A stretch of 64,000 nucleotides of DNA, taken from contig NZ_CP016428.1 of NCBI RefSeq assembly GCF_001693385.1, forward strand, positions 3,472,001 through 3,536,000, given 5' to 3'. Positions within the stretch are counted from its first letter, which is position 1. Every line of letters begins with the position of its first letter. This stretch comes from Bradyrhizobium icense (GTDB lineage: Bacteria > Pseudomonadota > Alphaproteobacteria > Rhizobiales > Xanthobacteraceae). Under the pieces are notes generated by a model. It was not told where the DNA came from. It searched no databases and saw only the letters and a list, made by a program, of their open reading frames with translations. A program made the position numbers and the translations under genes. Positions 35,421-44,089 of the stretch are shown one piece after another.

Positions 35421-36464
35421 ATGTCCCATTCCGCCACGCCTGACCGCCGCCGCTTCCTCGGCACCGCGGCAGCTACCCTTGCGGCCGCACCGTTTGCCAT
35501 GAGCGGGGCTCTGTTCGCGCAGGCCAGCAATGCAGGAGCAGGCGCGGGCAGGCGGGGCGCCCACGCCTCGTTTGCCGCGCTGAAACAGATTGACGCCGGC
35601 GTTCTCAATATCGGTTATGCCGAAGCAGGTCCCGCCGATGGTCCCGTCGTCATTCTCCTGCACGGCTGGCCCTACGACATCTACGCGTTCGTCGACGTGG
35701 CTCCCGTGCTGGCATCGGCTGGCTTCCGGGTCATCGTGCCGTATCTGCGCGGCCATGGCACCACGCGCTTCCTCTCAGGCGACGCGCCGCGCAATGGCCA
35801 GCAGGCCGCGCTCGCCACCGACGTCATCGCGCTGATGGACGCGCTCAAAATCGAAAAAGCGGTGGTGGCCGGCTTCGACTGGGGCGCGAGAACCGCCGGC
35901 ATCGTCGCCGCGATCTGGCCGGAGCGCGTCAAGGCGCTGGTCTCGGTCAGCGGCTACCTGATCGGCAGCCAGCACGCCAACACAAAACCGCTGCCGCCAT
36001 CGGCCGAGCTGCAGTGGTGGTACCAGTACTATTTTGCGACCGAACGGGGCCGGCTGGGCTACGAAAAATACCGGCGCGAGTTTTCCAAGCTGATCTGGCA
36101 GCTTGCCTCGCCGAAATGGAATTTCGACGACGCCACCTTCGAACGCAGCGCGGCGTCCTTCGACAACCCCGATCATGTTGCCATCGTGATCCACAATTAT
36201 CGCTGGCGGCTCGGCCTCGCCCCGGGCGAGGCCAGGTACGATGCGCTGGAAAAACGGCTGGCCGAATTTCCGGTCATTGCCGTACCGACCATCACCCTCG
36301 AAGGCGACGCCAACGGTGCGCCGCATCCGGACCCGAAGGCTTACGCCAGGAAGTTTTCCGGCAGATACGCCCACCGTCTCATCACCGGCGGGATCGGGCA
36401 CAATTTGCCGCAGGAGGCGCCGCAGGCCTTTGCCGACGCCGTTGTCGAAGTGGCTCGTTCTTGA
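35421..36464 (+). CDS. Tat-exported alpha/beta hydrolase (epoxide-hydrolase-like)
   Basis: 347 aa from ATG 35421 with GGAGA in front. The N-terminus (DRRRFLGTAAATLAAAPF) is a twin-arginine signal. The core shows HGWPYDIYAF, the elbow AGFDWGARTAG with Asp as nucleophile (as in epoxide hydrolases and haloalkane dehalogenases), and a late His in GGIGHNLPQEAP. It probably acts on an epoxide or halogenated compound in the periplasm. The upstream palindromes suggest a dedicated repressor. Confidence 0.85.
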   Translation: MSHSATPDRRRFLGTAAATLAAAPFAMSGALFAQASNAGAGAGRRGAHASFAALKQIDAGVLNIGYAEAGPADGPVVILLHGWPYDIYAFVDVAPVLASAGFRVIVPYLRGHGTTRFLSGDAPRNGQQAALATDVIALMDALKIEKAVVAGFDWGARTAGIVAAIWPERVKALVSVSGYLIGSQHANTKPLPPSAELQWWYQYYFATERGRLGYEKYRREFSKLIWQLASPKWNFDDATFERSAASFDNPDHVAIVIHNYRWRLGLAPGEARYDALEKRLAEFPVIAVPTITLEGDANGAPHPDPKAYARKFSGRYAHRLITGGIGHNLPQEAPQAFADAVVEVARS

Positions 36465-36782
36465 AGACGGACGGTCTTGCTGCCGGCAGCCACGACGGCT
36501 GCCGGCGCGGGCGTCATCTGGCGTTCCGGGACGGAACCGTGAACGAAATCGGATCACTTTTCGGCGAGGGTTGAACCTTGCCTTAGTCATCCGGGACATC
36601 CCCCAAGCGGGAAACCACCTCCTTAACCGGGGAAAAAGCCTTACGTGCGAGGGAACTAAAAACCTTTGTTGCTGTGCCGTCACAGTGGCGCGCCATCCGG
36701 TCGCGGGCGTTTGCCGCAAAGCAACCTAAATGAAGTCACGTTGTTTGGATTGGTATCCGCAATGTTCGTAACGGGGAAGAAG
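36465..36782. other. Intergenic region before the outer-membrane barrel
   Basis: About 318 bases holding a post-gene hairpin (36482-36506) and the promoter and leader of the barrel gene. No other element stands out. Confidence 0.5.
36482..36506 (+). terminator. Hairpin after the hydrolase gene
   Basis: A perfect 10-bp stem (36482-36491 with 36497-36506) follows the stop codon by 17 bases. There is no T-tract, so it may protect the 3' end rather than terminate alone. Confidence 0.45.
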
Positions 36783-37496
36783 ATGAAGAAGATACTGCTC
36801 GGGGCTGCCGCGCTGGCCGTCATGGCGGCCCCAGCCTTTGCGGCTGACATGCCGCCCCGGCCGTACACCAAGGCCCCTGCCTATACCGCACCTCAAGTCG
36901 TCTATAACTGGACCGGGTTCTATGTTGGCGGCCATGTCGGCGGTGCCTTCGCGGGCGATAACTCCCTGCAGGGCAGCGACGCCCGCTTTCTTGGCGGCGT
37001 GCAGGGCGGCTTCGACTACCAGTTCGCGCCGAACTGGGTAGTGGGCGCCGAAGCCCAGTATAGCTGGCTGCCCAATAGCAATAATAACGGCGTGCTGTTT
37101 CCGGGCGGAACGCTCGTGACCTCCAATACCGATCAGATCGGCTCGGTGACCGGCCGGCTCGGCTACACCTGGGGTCCGGCGCTGCTCTACGCCAAGGGCG
37201 GTTACGCCTGGCGTGACAGCAATAATCTCGGCGTATCGGTGGCCGGAGTGCCCGCAGGCTTCACCACCAACGGCAACCACAAGGACGGCTACACCGTGGG
37301 CGGCGGCCTCGAATACATGTTCGCCCCGAACTGGTCGGCCAAGGCCGAGTACCAGTATTACAATTTCGGCGACACGACCTTCACGTCAGGTCCCGCCGAC
37401 ATTGCCGGCCGCACCTTTCGCAACGACGAGCACTCCGCCAAGGTCGGCGTGAACTACCGGTTCGGCTGGGGTGGCCCGGCTGCTCCCAGATATTGA
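36783..37496 (+). CDS. Outer-membrane beta-barrel protein (Omp31-like)
   Basis: 237 aa from ATG 36783 (GGGGAAGAAG before it). Signal peptide KILLGAAALAVMAAPAFA. The mature part opens DMPPRPYTKAPAYTAP and NWTGFYVGGHVGGAFAGDNS, and closes with KVGVNYRFGWG, the signature of the rhizobial/Brucella Omp25-Omp31 eight-strand barrel. It likely stabilises the outer membrane. A strong terminator follows at once. Confidence 0.92.
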   Translation: MKKILLGAAALAVMAAPAFAADMPPRPYTKAPAYTAPQVVYNWTGFYVGGHVGGAFAGDNSLQGSDARFLGGVQGGFDYQFAPNWVVGAEAQYSWLPNSNNNGVLFPGGTLVTSNTDQIGSVTGRLGYTWGPALLYAKGGYAWRDSNNLGVSVAGVPAGFTTNGNHKDGYTVGGGLEYMFAPNWSAKAEYQYYNFGDTTFTSGPADIAGRTFRNDEHSAKVGVNYRFGWGGPAAPRY

Positions 37497-37523
37497 CGCG
37501 ACCGTTCGTGTCGACATGAGAAG

Positions 37524-37546
37524 GCCGGCGTCACGCCGGCTTTTTT
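37524..37546 (+). terminator. Intrinsic terminator after the barrel gene
   Basis: GCCGGCG TCA CGCCGGC then TTTTTT, a compact hairpin with a full T-tract, 28 bases past the stop. Confidence 0.9.
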
Positions 37547-37686
37547 GTAAGCGAATGCCGGGCGGCCGCGCGTTGCCTGCCTCGCCGCATGTGTCCTGCG
37601 CGCGTCAAAAAAATTTTTTGCAGTGCAAGCAACTTTTCGTCATGATGCGCTATTATGGTCTCGGCCGGCTGGTTGGACATCATAAC

Positions 37687-37926
37687 ATGCGTGCTTTTGC
37701 GTTAGGGCTGATCTTTTCCGCAGCGGCGTTTCCGTGCCTTGCTCAAACCGTCCTGAAATCCGAACCGCTTATTCTTGCTCCCTATGAAGTCGCCTTCGTG
37801 CAGGATCCCTCGTGTGGGGCCGGCAAGGTGCGCAAGGTAACCGGTGCGATCAGGGGACTGCAGCGGCGCAAGGCCTGTGTCACCCATGCTTCGGAACAGG
37901 CATCGCTGGTCTCGGCGACGCCGTAG
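37687..37926 (+). CDS. Small exported protein (DUF6719-like)
   Basis: 79 aa from ATG 37687, with signal peptide (RAFALGLIFSAAAFPCLAQ) and a short mature part including LAPYEVAFVQDPSCGAGKV and VTGAIRGLQRRKACV. Two Cys could form a disulfide. The sequence fits the short rhizobial family I know as DUF6719. An earlier in-frame Met (37642) would precede the signal peptide with 15 residues. Function unknown. Confidence 0.7.
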   Translation: MRAFALGLIFSAAAFPCLAQTVLKSEPLILAPYEVAFVQDPSCGAGKVRKVTGAIRGLQRRKACVTHASEQASLVSATP

Positions 37927-38012
37927 GATCCGACTGTCCATTTTGGATGTCGTCCCGGCGAATGGGACCCACTCGCCGAGGCTTGTCGTGTATCCGGCTG
38001 CTTGCGGCCGGC

Positions 38013-38267
38013 CTACGACGCCAACTGCAATTCGGTCTGCGCGTCGCGCTCGGCGTCGGCCTTGTTTCGGGCGGGGTCTTCGTGCGGCTCGAGTTGGCAC
38101 GGCCTGATTTCGTAGTCGTGGTCCAGCACCGGACGGGGGCCCGTGTTGTCTTGCCCGGAGACGACATCGACGACGAGGCCGCTCTTCCGGGCGATCTTCC
38201 AGACGTCGGCCGCGGTCGGATAGGCCTTGCTCAGCTTGGCATCATTTGAGAACAGCGCGTAGGGCAT
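38013..38267 (-). CDS. Small conserved rhizobial protein (84 aa)
   Basis: 84 aa opening MPYALFSNDAKLSKAYPTAA and then DVWKIARKSGLVVDVVSG and DHDYEIRPC. The end is rich in Glu, Asp and Ala. Proteins with this opening are common in Bradyrhizobium. It is soluble and has no recognised activity. Confidence 0.7.
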   Translation of the reverse strand: MPYALFSNDAKLSKAYPTAADVWKIARKSGLVVDVVSGQDNTGPRPVLDHDYEIRPCQLEPHEDPARNKADAERDAQTELQLAS

Positions 38268-38473
38268 TGTTAGCTCCGGTAAAAACGGTCAACGCGGCAG
38301 CGGGGGCCGGGTTTCAGGCTTGGCTGCCATGCGGCTATTCCACAGGCTGTTTCGGGAGCAAATTGGCTCGTTTCGGCCCATTTTCGTGGAGTCTCTGAGT
38401 CTTTAACGAGCCGTAAATTCCCGAAAAAAGAATCCCCGAGACTCCTCGGCCAGAATCGCCGGATGTTTGGGCC

Positions 38474-38581
38474 ATGAGAACGAGCCTCCAGACCTCCTGC
38501 GAGCGTGTCCAACTCACGCTGACCGTTTGCCTGCTTGTCGCCTGCGCGGCCAACATGGCGCTGGTTTATGCCTGGCTCTGA
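38474..38581 (+). CDS. Possible 35-aa single-helix membrane peptide
   Basis: A frame of 35 codons encodes MRTSLQTSCERVQ followed by a hydrophobic run (LTLTVCLLVACAANMALVY). The helix is long enough to span a membrane. There is no clear ribosome site, so it is tentative. Confidence 0.3.
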   Translation: MRTSLQTSCERVQLTLTVCLLVACAANMALVYAWL

Positions 38582-38625
38582 ACATCGGGGCGTGAGGCAG
38601 GAGAGCGCAGCAAGATGTGTGGGGT

Positions 38626-39048
38626 CTACTTCGCCGGCGGCGCCGGGGGCTCGCCTTCTCGGAGCGCAGCGTGCACCTTTGCCATGGTCGCGGTGCAATA
38701 GGCCTCGCGCTCGCGGTTGAATCGCTCCTGATGGGCACGGAAATTCGCGACCCGCGCCTTGATTTCGGACTGGAAGTCGTCCCGCAGGTCAGGACGCGTG
38801 AGAGGGGCCAGCCTCGCTATTTCCCTCGACGCTTCCTTTGGCGCCTGGGCAATAGGCATCGTCTCCGCCAGCAGGGCCTGGATGTCAGAAAGTGGCGCAG
38901 CCGCGCGGACGGGTTCGGATGCCTCGACGGAGAGGACGGCGATCGACGCCGTGACCGTCTTCTCGGCCTCCGGCGGCTTGCCGGTCACCGATTGAACAAA
39001 CGCCATCGTTTGCGCGATCAGGAGATCGCGTTCCCTCATCCATTTCAT
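38626..39048 (-). CDS. Conserved hypothetical helical protein
   Basis: 140 aa from ATG 39048 (GAGG before it), beginning MKWMRERDLLIAQTMAFVQS. A Met ten codons earlier is less likely. The middle is Ala/Glu/Pro-rich and the C-terminal half is amphipathic helix (FQSEIKARVANFRAHQERF, REAYCTATMAKVHAAL), likely a short coiled-coil. It is soluble and unrecognised, though similar proteins occur in Bradyrhizobium. Confidence 0.65.
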   Translation of the reverse strand: MKWMRERDLLIAQTMAFVQSVTGKPPEAEKTVTASIAVLSVEASEPVRAAAPLSDIQALLAETMPIAQAPKEASREIARLAPLTRPDLRDDFQSEIKARVANFRAHQERFNREREAYCTATMAKVHAALREGEPPAPPAK

Positions 39049-39234
39049 GGGACACCTCGGCCCAACCCACTCCATCAAACGGCTTTTGTGGAATCAAGCG
39101 GTCACGGAGGTAGTGGGGGATAACTGCCGCTCTTTTGCGCTCAGGGTGACAAAACGGTGACAGTTCGTCCCGCCGAGCTGCACATCGCGCGTCAGGTGAT
39201 TGTGTCCCGCAAGCGCGGCCGCGCGAAGTGGGGT

Positions 39235-39480
39235 CTAGCGTTCGCGGGGATTGGTGTTCGGAACGAAGGGCGCGCCAATCATGCGCACCGGCGGCTGGTC
39301 GTTGATGTCAATGATCCGCTTGTCGGCTGCCGGCGAACGCTCGACGCGCACAGCGGTCCGGTCGGCGAGCCGGACCGTGTCGACCGGCCCGAGCAGCGTT
39401 GCGCCGGCTGCAACCGCCGAGGTGAACACGGTGACAACAGCGAGCAGAATCATGTTGCAGTTTTCTTCGCGAATTCTCAT
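39235..39480 (-). CDS. Small membrane or exported protein
   Basis: 81 aa from ATG 39480 with one N-terminal hydrophobic stretch (MILLAVVTVFTSAVAAGATL) that could be a signal peptide, then TVRLADRTAVRVERSPAADK and ends RMIGAPFVPNTNPRER. The ribosome site is weak; a start at 39456 would place the Met directly at the hydrophobic run. Family unknown. Confidence 0.5.
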   Translation of the reverse strand: MRIREENCNMILLAVVTVFTSAVAAGATLLGPVDTVRLADRTAVRVERSPAADKRIIDINDQPPVRMIGAPFVPNTNPRER

Positions 39481-39812
39481 GCCGGGAAAACGCGAGTGGG
39501 AAAGGGTAGTTCCAGCCAACGAGGGCGAGAGACGTGTGACACCCGCAGCAGTGTGACGCTCTAGTAAGGCAGAAAAGTATTCAGAGAGTGACAGTACCTG
39601 ATTGAGGACGACACCAGGCATGCATTCGACGATGAGGGCGTATGACGGTTTGGTATTTGAATCCATCCATAGCTGTATCGGTCGGACCACTCAAAGAAAC
39701 CGCGGTGGTGGCCGCGAAGGCCGGGTGCCATTTCAGCTCGCGCAAAGTTGTCTCACAGCGGTATTGAAACCGTAGTAGACAGCTGACGCAATCAATTAAG
39801 CTGCGCCGGTAT
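39481..39812. other. Gap before the alpha/beta hydrolase gene
   Basis: 332 bases with no hairpin of note and no coding sequence I trust. It presumably holds promoters of two divergent genes. Confidence 0.5.
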
Positions 39813-40922
39813 ATGACAATTCACTTTGGTCCGGAAAGCCAAGTTCAATGGCAGGACAGCGACGAGTTCTCGACCGAATTCCTGAGGCTGCTGGGAGCGG
39901 CGCAGGAAGGCGGCTCGATGATTTCCGAATGCTTTCTCACCGCGAACCGGATCGACCCGAGCGATCGCGCCAACTCCTGGTATCGGGAATGGATCAGGAT
40001 CGCCGACCTCAATAAAGAGCGCGCCAACGCTGCCTTCGAGCGCGGTCACGTGTTGACCGCACAAAGTAACTGGCTTCGTGCCATCAATTACTATCAGGCA
40101 TCAACATCCGCATTGGACGCTGCCGACGAGAAGTCGCAGGATGCGCTCGGAGCCATGCGCGCCTGCGCCCGCCGCTACATCGCGCATTTGACGCCGGCCG
40201 GCGAGGCGGTCGAGATTCCATGGCTCGAAGGCCACGCGTTGGAGGGATATTTTCTCCCCGCCGTGACCGCTTCTGGTCGAGCGCCTGTCGTCGTGTGCAT
40301 GGGCGATCCCGGCCACCGGAAGGAAGAATATCTCTTCAAGGTGGCACGTTACGCGCGCGAGCGGGGAATGTCGCTACTGGCCGTGGATCTCCTCGGTTCG
40401 GGCACCGGCACCAAATTCGACAAGGTGATCGGCCGTCCCGATCTGGAATCCTCGGTAGGCCACCTGATGGACTACCTGACAACGAGGGACGACGTCGACG
40501 AACACCGCATAGCCATGCTCGGCGATGGGGCAGGGTCGTCCTTTGTGGCGCGTGGCGTCGCCATCGACAATCGTTTCGCCGCGGTGGTTTGTGACGGCGG
40601 AATCTGGGATATGCACGAGCACGCCTTCTTGATGAATCGCCTCTCGCGGGATGGCGCCGCAAGCCAGGGAATTGCAGGTGGTTGGCCCGGCCGAAGATTC
40701 CATTGCCCGGTTCTGATCACCGTGGGCGGACAAGGCTGGCTGAAAAGCAGCGTTGTTACCGATCTGTTCGAACGGCTTAAGTCCTATCATCCCGATATTT
40801 CACTGAAGATTTTCGAAAGCTCGGAAACGGCCGCTGCGCAAGGCCACCATGACAATCCGACGCTGGCCAACGAGTTCATCTTCGACTGGCTTGCCGATCG
40901 CCTCGGCCCGGTGCCGGCCTGA
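39813..40922 (+). CDS. Alpha/beta-hydrolase-fold protein with altered nucleophile site
   Basis: A 369-aa protein. Residues 1-130 are helical; the rest fits the FrsA/2,6-dihydroxypseudooxynicotine hydrolase-like fold: VVVCMGDPGHRKEEY, SLLAVDLLGSGTG and DEHRIAMLGDGAGSSFVA. At the nucleophile elbow relatives have G-x-S-x-G-G, but here it reads GDGAGS, with Gly in the Ser position. A His near the end (AAAQGHHDNPT) remains. So it may be inactive as a hydrolase or use another residue. It converges with the MarR gene, 15 bases apart. Confidence 0.75.
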   Translation: MTIHFGPESQVQWQDSDEFSTEFLRLLGAAQEGGSMISECFLTANRIDPSDRANSWYREWIRIADLNKERANAAFERGHVLTAQSNWLRAINYYQASTSALDAADEKSQDALGAMRACARRYIAHLTPAGEAVEIPWLEGHALEGYFLPAVTASGRAPVVVCMGDPGHRKEEYLFKVARYARERGMSLLAVDLLGSGTGTKFDKVIGRPDLESSVGHLMDYLTTRDDVDEHRIAMLGDGAGSSFVARGVAIDNRFAAVVCDGGIWDMHEHAFLMNRLSRDGAASQGIAGGWPGRRFHCPVLITVGGQGWLKSSVVTDLFERLKSYHPDISLKIFESSETAAAQGHHDNPTLANEFIFDWLADRLGPVPA

Positions 40923-40937
40923 CGCCACCGCAAATAG

Positions 40938-41477
40938 TCACATGTCCATCGCAACCTTCAGGCAGGCCTTCTCGAGGCGATTCTTCAGTGCCGCGAGCTT
41001 TGCAGTGAAGTCGACGAGTTCGCGATCGCTGAATTCGGCAAAGATGAAGTTATTGAGCGCCTCCTGCTGGGACGCCAAACCTGCGATGTGCTTGTAGGTC
41101 TTGTCCGTCAATGACATCTGCACGACTCGGGCGTCATCCCCTGAGGTCTTTCGGCGCATGAAGCCCTTTTTCTCGAGCATTTTGGACTGAGTGGTGACGA
41201 AGGACGGGTCAACGTGGAGCATCTTTGACACGACCTTCACAGGTACGCCCTCTCCCTGATCCAGATCGGCCAGAGCCATCAGGATCATCCATTGCGGCCC
41301 GCTGACGCCGAGGGCCTTTGCCCAGTAATAACGAATCTCCTGGAGATGCACGTTGATGGCGGCGATCTCCCAGGCGAATTGCCGGGCGATGTCGTGATTC
41401 TTGCCCCCGAGCTCATGCGACTCTCCGCGTTTGGCGCGGCTCGACGAGTCCGATCCCTTGCGGGGTTCCTGTCCCAT
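40938..41477 (-). CDS. MarR-family transcriptional regulator
   Basis: 179 aa with a winged-helix core: GVSGPQWMILMALADLDQGEGVPVKVVSKMLHVDPSFVTTQSKMLE, with wing and linker (EKKGFMRRKTSGDDARVVQMSLTDK). A polar 30-residue tail precedes it. MarR proteins bind palindromes as dimers and often sense aromatic compounds. Its targets are unknown; the palindromes at 35377-35403 are not adjacent. Confidence 0.9.
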   Translation of the reverse strand: MGQEPRKGSDSSSRAKRGESHELGGKNHDIARQFAWEIAAINVHLQEIRYYWAKALGVSGPQWMILMALADLDQGEGVPVKVVSKMLHVDPSFVTTQSKMLEKKGFMRRKTSGDDARVVQMSLTDKTYKHIAGLASQQEALNNFIFAEFSDRELVDFTAKLAALKNRLEKACLKVAMDM

Positions 41478-41858
41478 GGCGCTCCTTGTTTCAAGTCTGC
41501 ACGAAGCAGCTTAGCTGATTTAATAACAAATTCATCCAATTGGGGAGCGTTAAGGTGGGTCTGTGCACACGACAGCCGCGTGTACGGTGGTGTTGCCACA
41601 GCGACACAGTCGGTCGGGATAGATATAGCTGAGTTCATAAAGTATTTTGATTAAGTAAATTGCGCATGCATAGTTCTGAAGACGGTCAGGGGGTCCTCGA
41701 TCGTTCCGTTTTGGTGGTTCGCTTAAGTCCCTCGCGTTTATGCGGGTGTGTCCGAAGACGCGAAAGACTGAGCGGTTTTCAAGGGCGAGGGCGGACCGTC
41801 CTCTGGGGGATCATTCAGAGGTCCGCCCTTGTTCTGCAGAGCAACTTGGAGGTTTAAC
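41478..41858. other. Upstream region and leader of the major porin
   Basis: 381 bases between the MarR gene and the porin ATG. The right end is a structured leader (hairpin 41788-41829, then GGAGG 8 bases from the ATG). The left end is relatively AT-rich around 41510-41660 and is a likely promoter zone for both genes. Confidence 0.55.
41788..41829 (+). promoter_or_regulatory. Long hairpin in the porin mRNA leader
   Basis: AGGGCGGA (41788-41795) pairs with TCCGCCCT (41822-41829) and CCTCTG (41800-41805) with CAGAGG (41816-41821), with a 4-base bulge. It ends 29 bases before the ATG. Without a T-tract it is more likely a stabilising or regulatory structure. Confidence 0.55.
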
Positions 41859-43400
41859 ATGAATATGATCAAGAGCCTTGTTCTCGGCTCAGCGGCGGGT
41901 CTGATCGCCATGAGCGGGGCGCAGGCTGCCGATCTTCCCGTCAAGGCCAAAGCGGTCGAGTACGTCAGGATCTGCTCCCTGTATGGCGCGGGTTTCTGGT
42001 ATATCCCGGGCACCGACACCTGCATCAAGCTGGGTGGCTACGTTCGTATCGATACCACGTTCAACGGCAACGTCTACGGTGGACCGGCCTGGTCGGGCGA
42101 TCTGGGCCAGGGCAATCGTTATCGCGATTACTTCGCGTCCCGCTCCCGTATGGCGCTGACGGTTGATACCCGCACCGCCACCGAATACGGCGTCGTCCGC
42201 ACCTTCGGTCAGGCCGACTTCCAGTTCAACAACTTCGGTGGAAGCACCAGCAACCCGGCAGCACTTGCTACCTTCGATGCGAACCGGCTCTCCACCGCGG
42301 GCGGCGGCTATGTCGCCGTTGAAATGGTGTTCATCCAGTTCGCTGGTTTCACCTTCGGTAAGTCGGCTTCGGCCTACGCGACGCCCTGGAACGGCTATCC
42401 GGGCAACAACAACTCGTTCTTGATGGGCGGTCCGGACTACGTCACCGGCGTCAACAACATCCAGTACACCGCTCAGTTCGGCAACGGCGTGTCGGCCAGC
42501 ATCGGCCTCGATGATCCGACCGTGTTCGGCCGCACCTCGGTGCTGAACCTCAGCACTGGCGCAGGCTTCGCTACGGCCGGCTCCAACGCCTACGGTGGAA
42601 CGCACGCTCCCGACATCGTCGGCAACATCCGCGTCGACCAGGCCTGGGGTCTGTTCCAGATCGCAGGTAAGGCGCACCTCGTGAACGCTTCCTACAATGT
42701 CCTCGGCGCCGGCGGCGTTCCGACCGCTCTGTCGGAAATCTCCGGTCACCCCGAAGACAAGTGGGGCGGCGCGGTGACGGCGGCGTTGCAGATCAAGAAC
42801 CTGCCGACCGGTGCGGGCGACGACATCAAGATCGACGCCACCTACGCCAAGGGCTCCACCAAGTCGGTGGTCTCCACGAGCGGTTCTTCGCCGAGCTTCG
42901 TGATGTTCGGTGACAGCGGTTTGGGTGCCTATCAGAGCGTCGGCTTCGGCCAGACCACTGACGGGGTCTACCTGCCCGGCTTCACCGACGGCATCAAGCT
43001 GGTGGATGCCTGGGGTATCCGTGGTGCGTTCAACCACAACTGGGATCCCTACTGGTCGACCAGCCTCTGGGGCAGCTACGGTTCGGTGCGCTACGGCGGC
43101 AACGCCCTGGACATCACCTCAGCGAAGGGCGCCTGGTGCGCCGTCTACACCGCGGGCAAGGCCGTGTCTGGAGACTACTCCTGCAACCCGGACTTCAACT
43201 TTGCCCAGGTTGGTCTGACCACCCGCTGGACTCCCGTCAAGAACCTGACGTTCTCGGCTGAAGTTGGTGCGTTCTTCCTCGACCAGAAGATGACCGGTGC
43301 TGCCGTCCTGGCCGCCACGGCTCCCAAGCCGACCACCGTCTACGAGTTCAAGGACCAGAGCACTGTGTTCCTGAACGTTCGCGCTCAGCGCAACTTCTGA
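41859..43400 (+). CDS. Major outer-membrane porin (Omp2b family)
   Basis: 513 aa from ATG 41859 with GGAGG in front. Signal peptide SLVLGSAAGLIAMSGAQA. The mature N-terminus ADLPVKAKAVEYVRICSLYG and the Cys pair region GFWYIPGTDTCIKLGGYVR are the hallmark of the alphaproteobacterial porin family that includes Brucella Omp2b. Repeated aromatic strands and the terminal Phe (FLNVRAQRNF) confirm a 16-strand trimeric porin, a general diffusion channel. A strong terminator follows. Codon use is more biased than in neighbours, as for a highly expressed gene. Confidence 0.96.
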   Translation: MNMIKSLVLGSAAGLIAMSGAQAADLPVKAKAVEYVRICSLYGAGFWYIPGTDTCIKLGGYVRIDTTFNGNVYGGPAWSGDLGQGNRYRDYFASRSRMALTVDTRTATEYGVVRTFGQADFQFNNFGGSTSNPAALATFDANRLSTAGGGYVAVEMVFIQFAGFTFGKSASAYATPWNGYPGNNNSFLMGGPDYVTGVNNIQYTAQFGNGVSASIGLDDPTVFGRTSVLNLSTGAGFATAGSNAYGGTHAPDIVGNIRVDQAWGLFQIAGKAHLVNASYNVLGAGGVPTALSEISGHPEDKWGGAVTAALQIKNLPTGAGDDIKIDATYAKGSTKSVVSTSGSSPSFVMFGDSGLGAYQSVGFGQTTDGVYLPGFTDGIKLVDAWGIRGAFNHNWDPYWSTSLWGSYGSVRYGGNALDITSAKGAWCAVYTAGKAVSGDYSCNPDFNFAQVGLTTRWTPVKNLTFSAEVGAFFLDQKMTGAAVLAATAPKPTTVYEFKDQSTVFLNVRAQRNF

Positions 43401-43425
43401 TCCCGAAAGACTTGAAACACTAGGA

Positions 43426-43458
43426 GAACCCCCGGCAGGCAACTGCCGGGGGTTTTTC
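43426..43458 (+). terminator. Terminator of the porin gene
   Basis: A 12-bp stem (43426-43437 with 43442-43453) with a GCAA loop and a following TTTTT run, 26 bases after the stop. Confidence 0.92.
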
Positions 43459-43579
43459 ATTGATGCTTGCACGCCTTCGTAAGTCGCAGTCAGGAATCGA
43501 TCGCGCTCGGAAGGAGCGCCCGAGAAAGGGGACGGGCGATCTAACAAATGCTTGAAGGCTTCAAAAAACGAAAAAATAT

Positions 43580-43706
43580 GATTTACTCATGTAATTACCT
43601 AATCTAATGTGCCCTCAAGGTAGCCAGCTAATTCCTTGGCCGCCTCTTGGTCTCGAACGAGACGTAAACCTCCGAAACCTCCGGCAATGCCCTGCCGGAG
43701 GTTTTT
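43580..43706 (+). ncRNA. Candidate small RNA or porin 3' relic
   Basis: A second, good intrinsic terminator stands without a + strand gene. The bases before it contain an AT-rich promoter-like segment and one hairpin. It may be a small RNA, or the 3' end of a decayed duplicate of the porin gene, as the arrangement resembles the porin's own end. Confidence 0.3.
43676..43706 (+). terminator. Orphan intrinsic terminator
   Basis: An 11-bp stem (43676-43686 with 43693-43703) ending in TTTTT on the + strand. On the other strand it has no T-tract. Confidence 0.8.
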
Positions 43707-43842
43707 ACTTTTCGGGCAACCGTTCTTTGTGTTCCGAGAGCGTGCCGCACGATCGGCAATTCCCGGTTCAACGAGATTCTGAAAAGCCTGCGCTCGCATG
43801 GCGAACGGTATTCGGCGAGCTTGCATCCGAAGGGTTGGATTG

Positions 43843-43917
43843 TGGTGCCGGCTGAGGGGATTGAACCCCCGACCTTCGGTTTACAAAACCGCTGCTCTAC
43901 CGCTGAGCTAAGCCGGC
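43843..43917 (-). tRNA. tRNA-Thr (anticodon TGT)
   Basis: The minus strand folds as a full cloverleaf: GCCGGCT acceptor start, D-loop TAGCTCAGCGGTAGAGC, anticodon stem and loop GCGGTTTTGTAAACCG with TGT in the loop, T-arm GGGGGTTCAATCCCC and the closing AGCCGGC with encoded ACCA. The TGT anticodon reads ACA and probably other ACN codons. The total is 75 bases including CCA. Confidence 0.97.
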
Positions 43918-44089
43918 GAATTTGAAGCGATAGGCGAGCGTGAATATTCTCATCGCCTCCCGATTTCGCGGCTCGAATACCAGACTTGCCGGCAAAGGGC
44001 CAGAACCTCGGCGTTCCCTGCGCCACCGTCCCGCGCATCGAAAAGGCGGCCTACCGGGGGCGCCTTGAGTGTGCTCGATTCGGCTGGCC

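Larger units (their letters stand above)
43401..43842. other. Region between porin and tRNA-Thr
   Basis: 441 bases. It contains the porin terminator (43426-43458), an AT-rich promoter-like stretch (about 43555-43610), a small GTCTCGAACGAGAC hairpin (43650-43663) and a second + strand terminator (43676-43706). No protein gene is credible. Confidence 0.6.

Noticed and set aside
41889..43037. A 382-codon minus-strand frame across the porin gene
   Set aside because: Antisense to an unmistakable porin; no ribosome site or family likeness.
43599..43826. A 75-codon minus-strand frame beside tRNA-Thr
   Set aside because: It runs through the orphan terminator, lacks a ribosome site and is not protein-like at its start.
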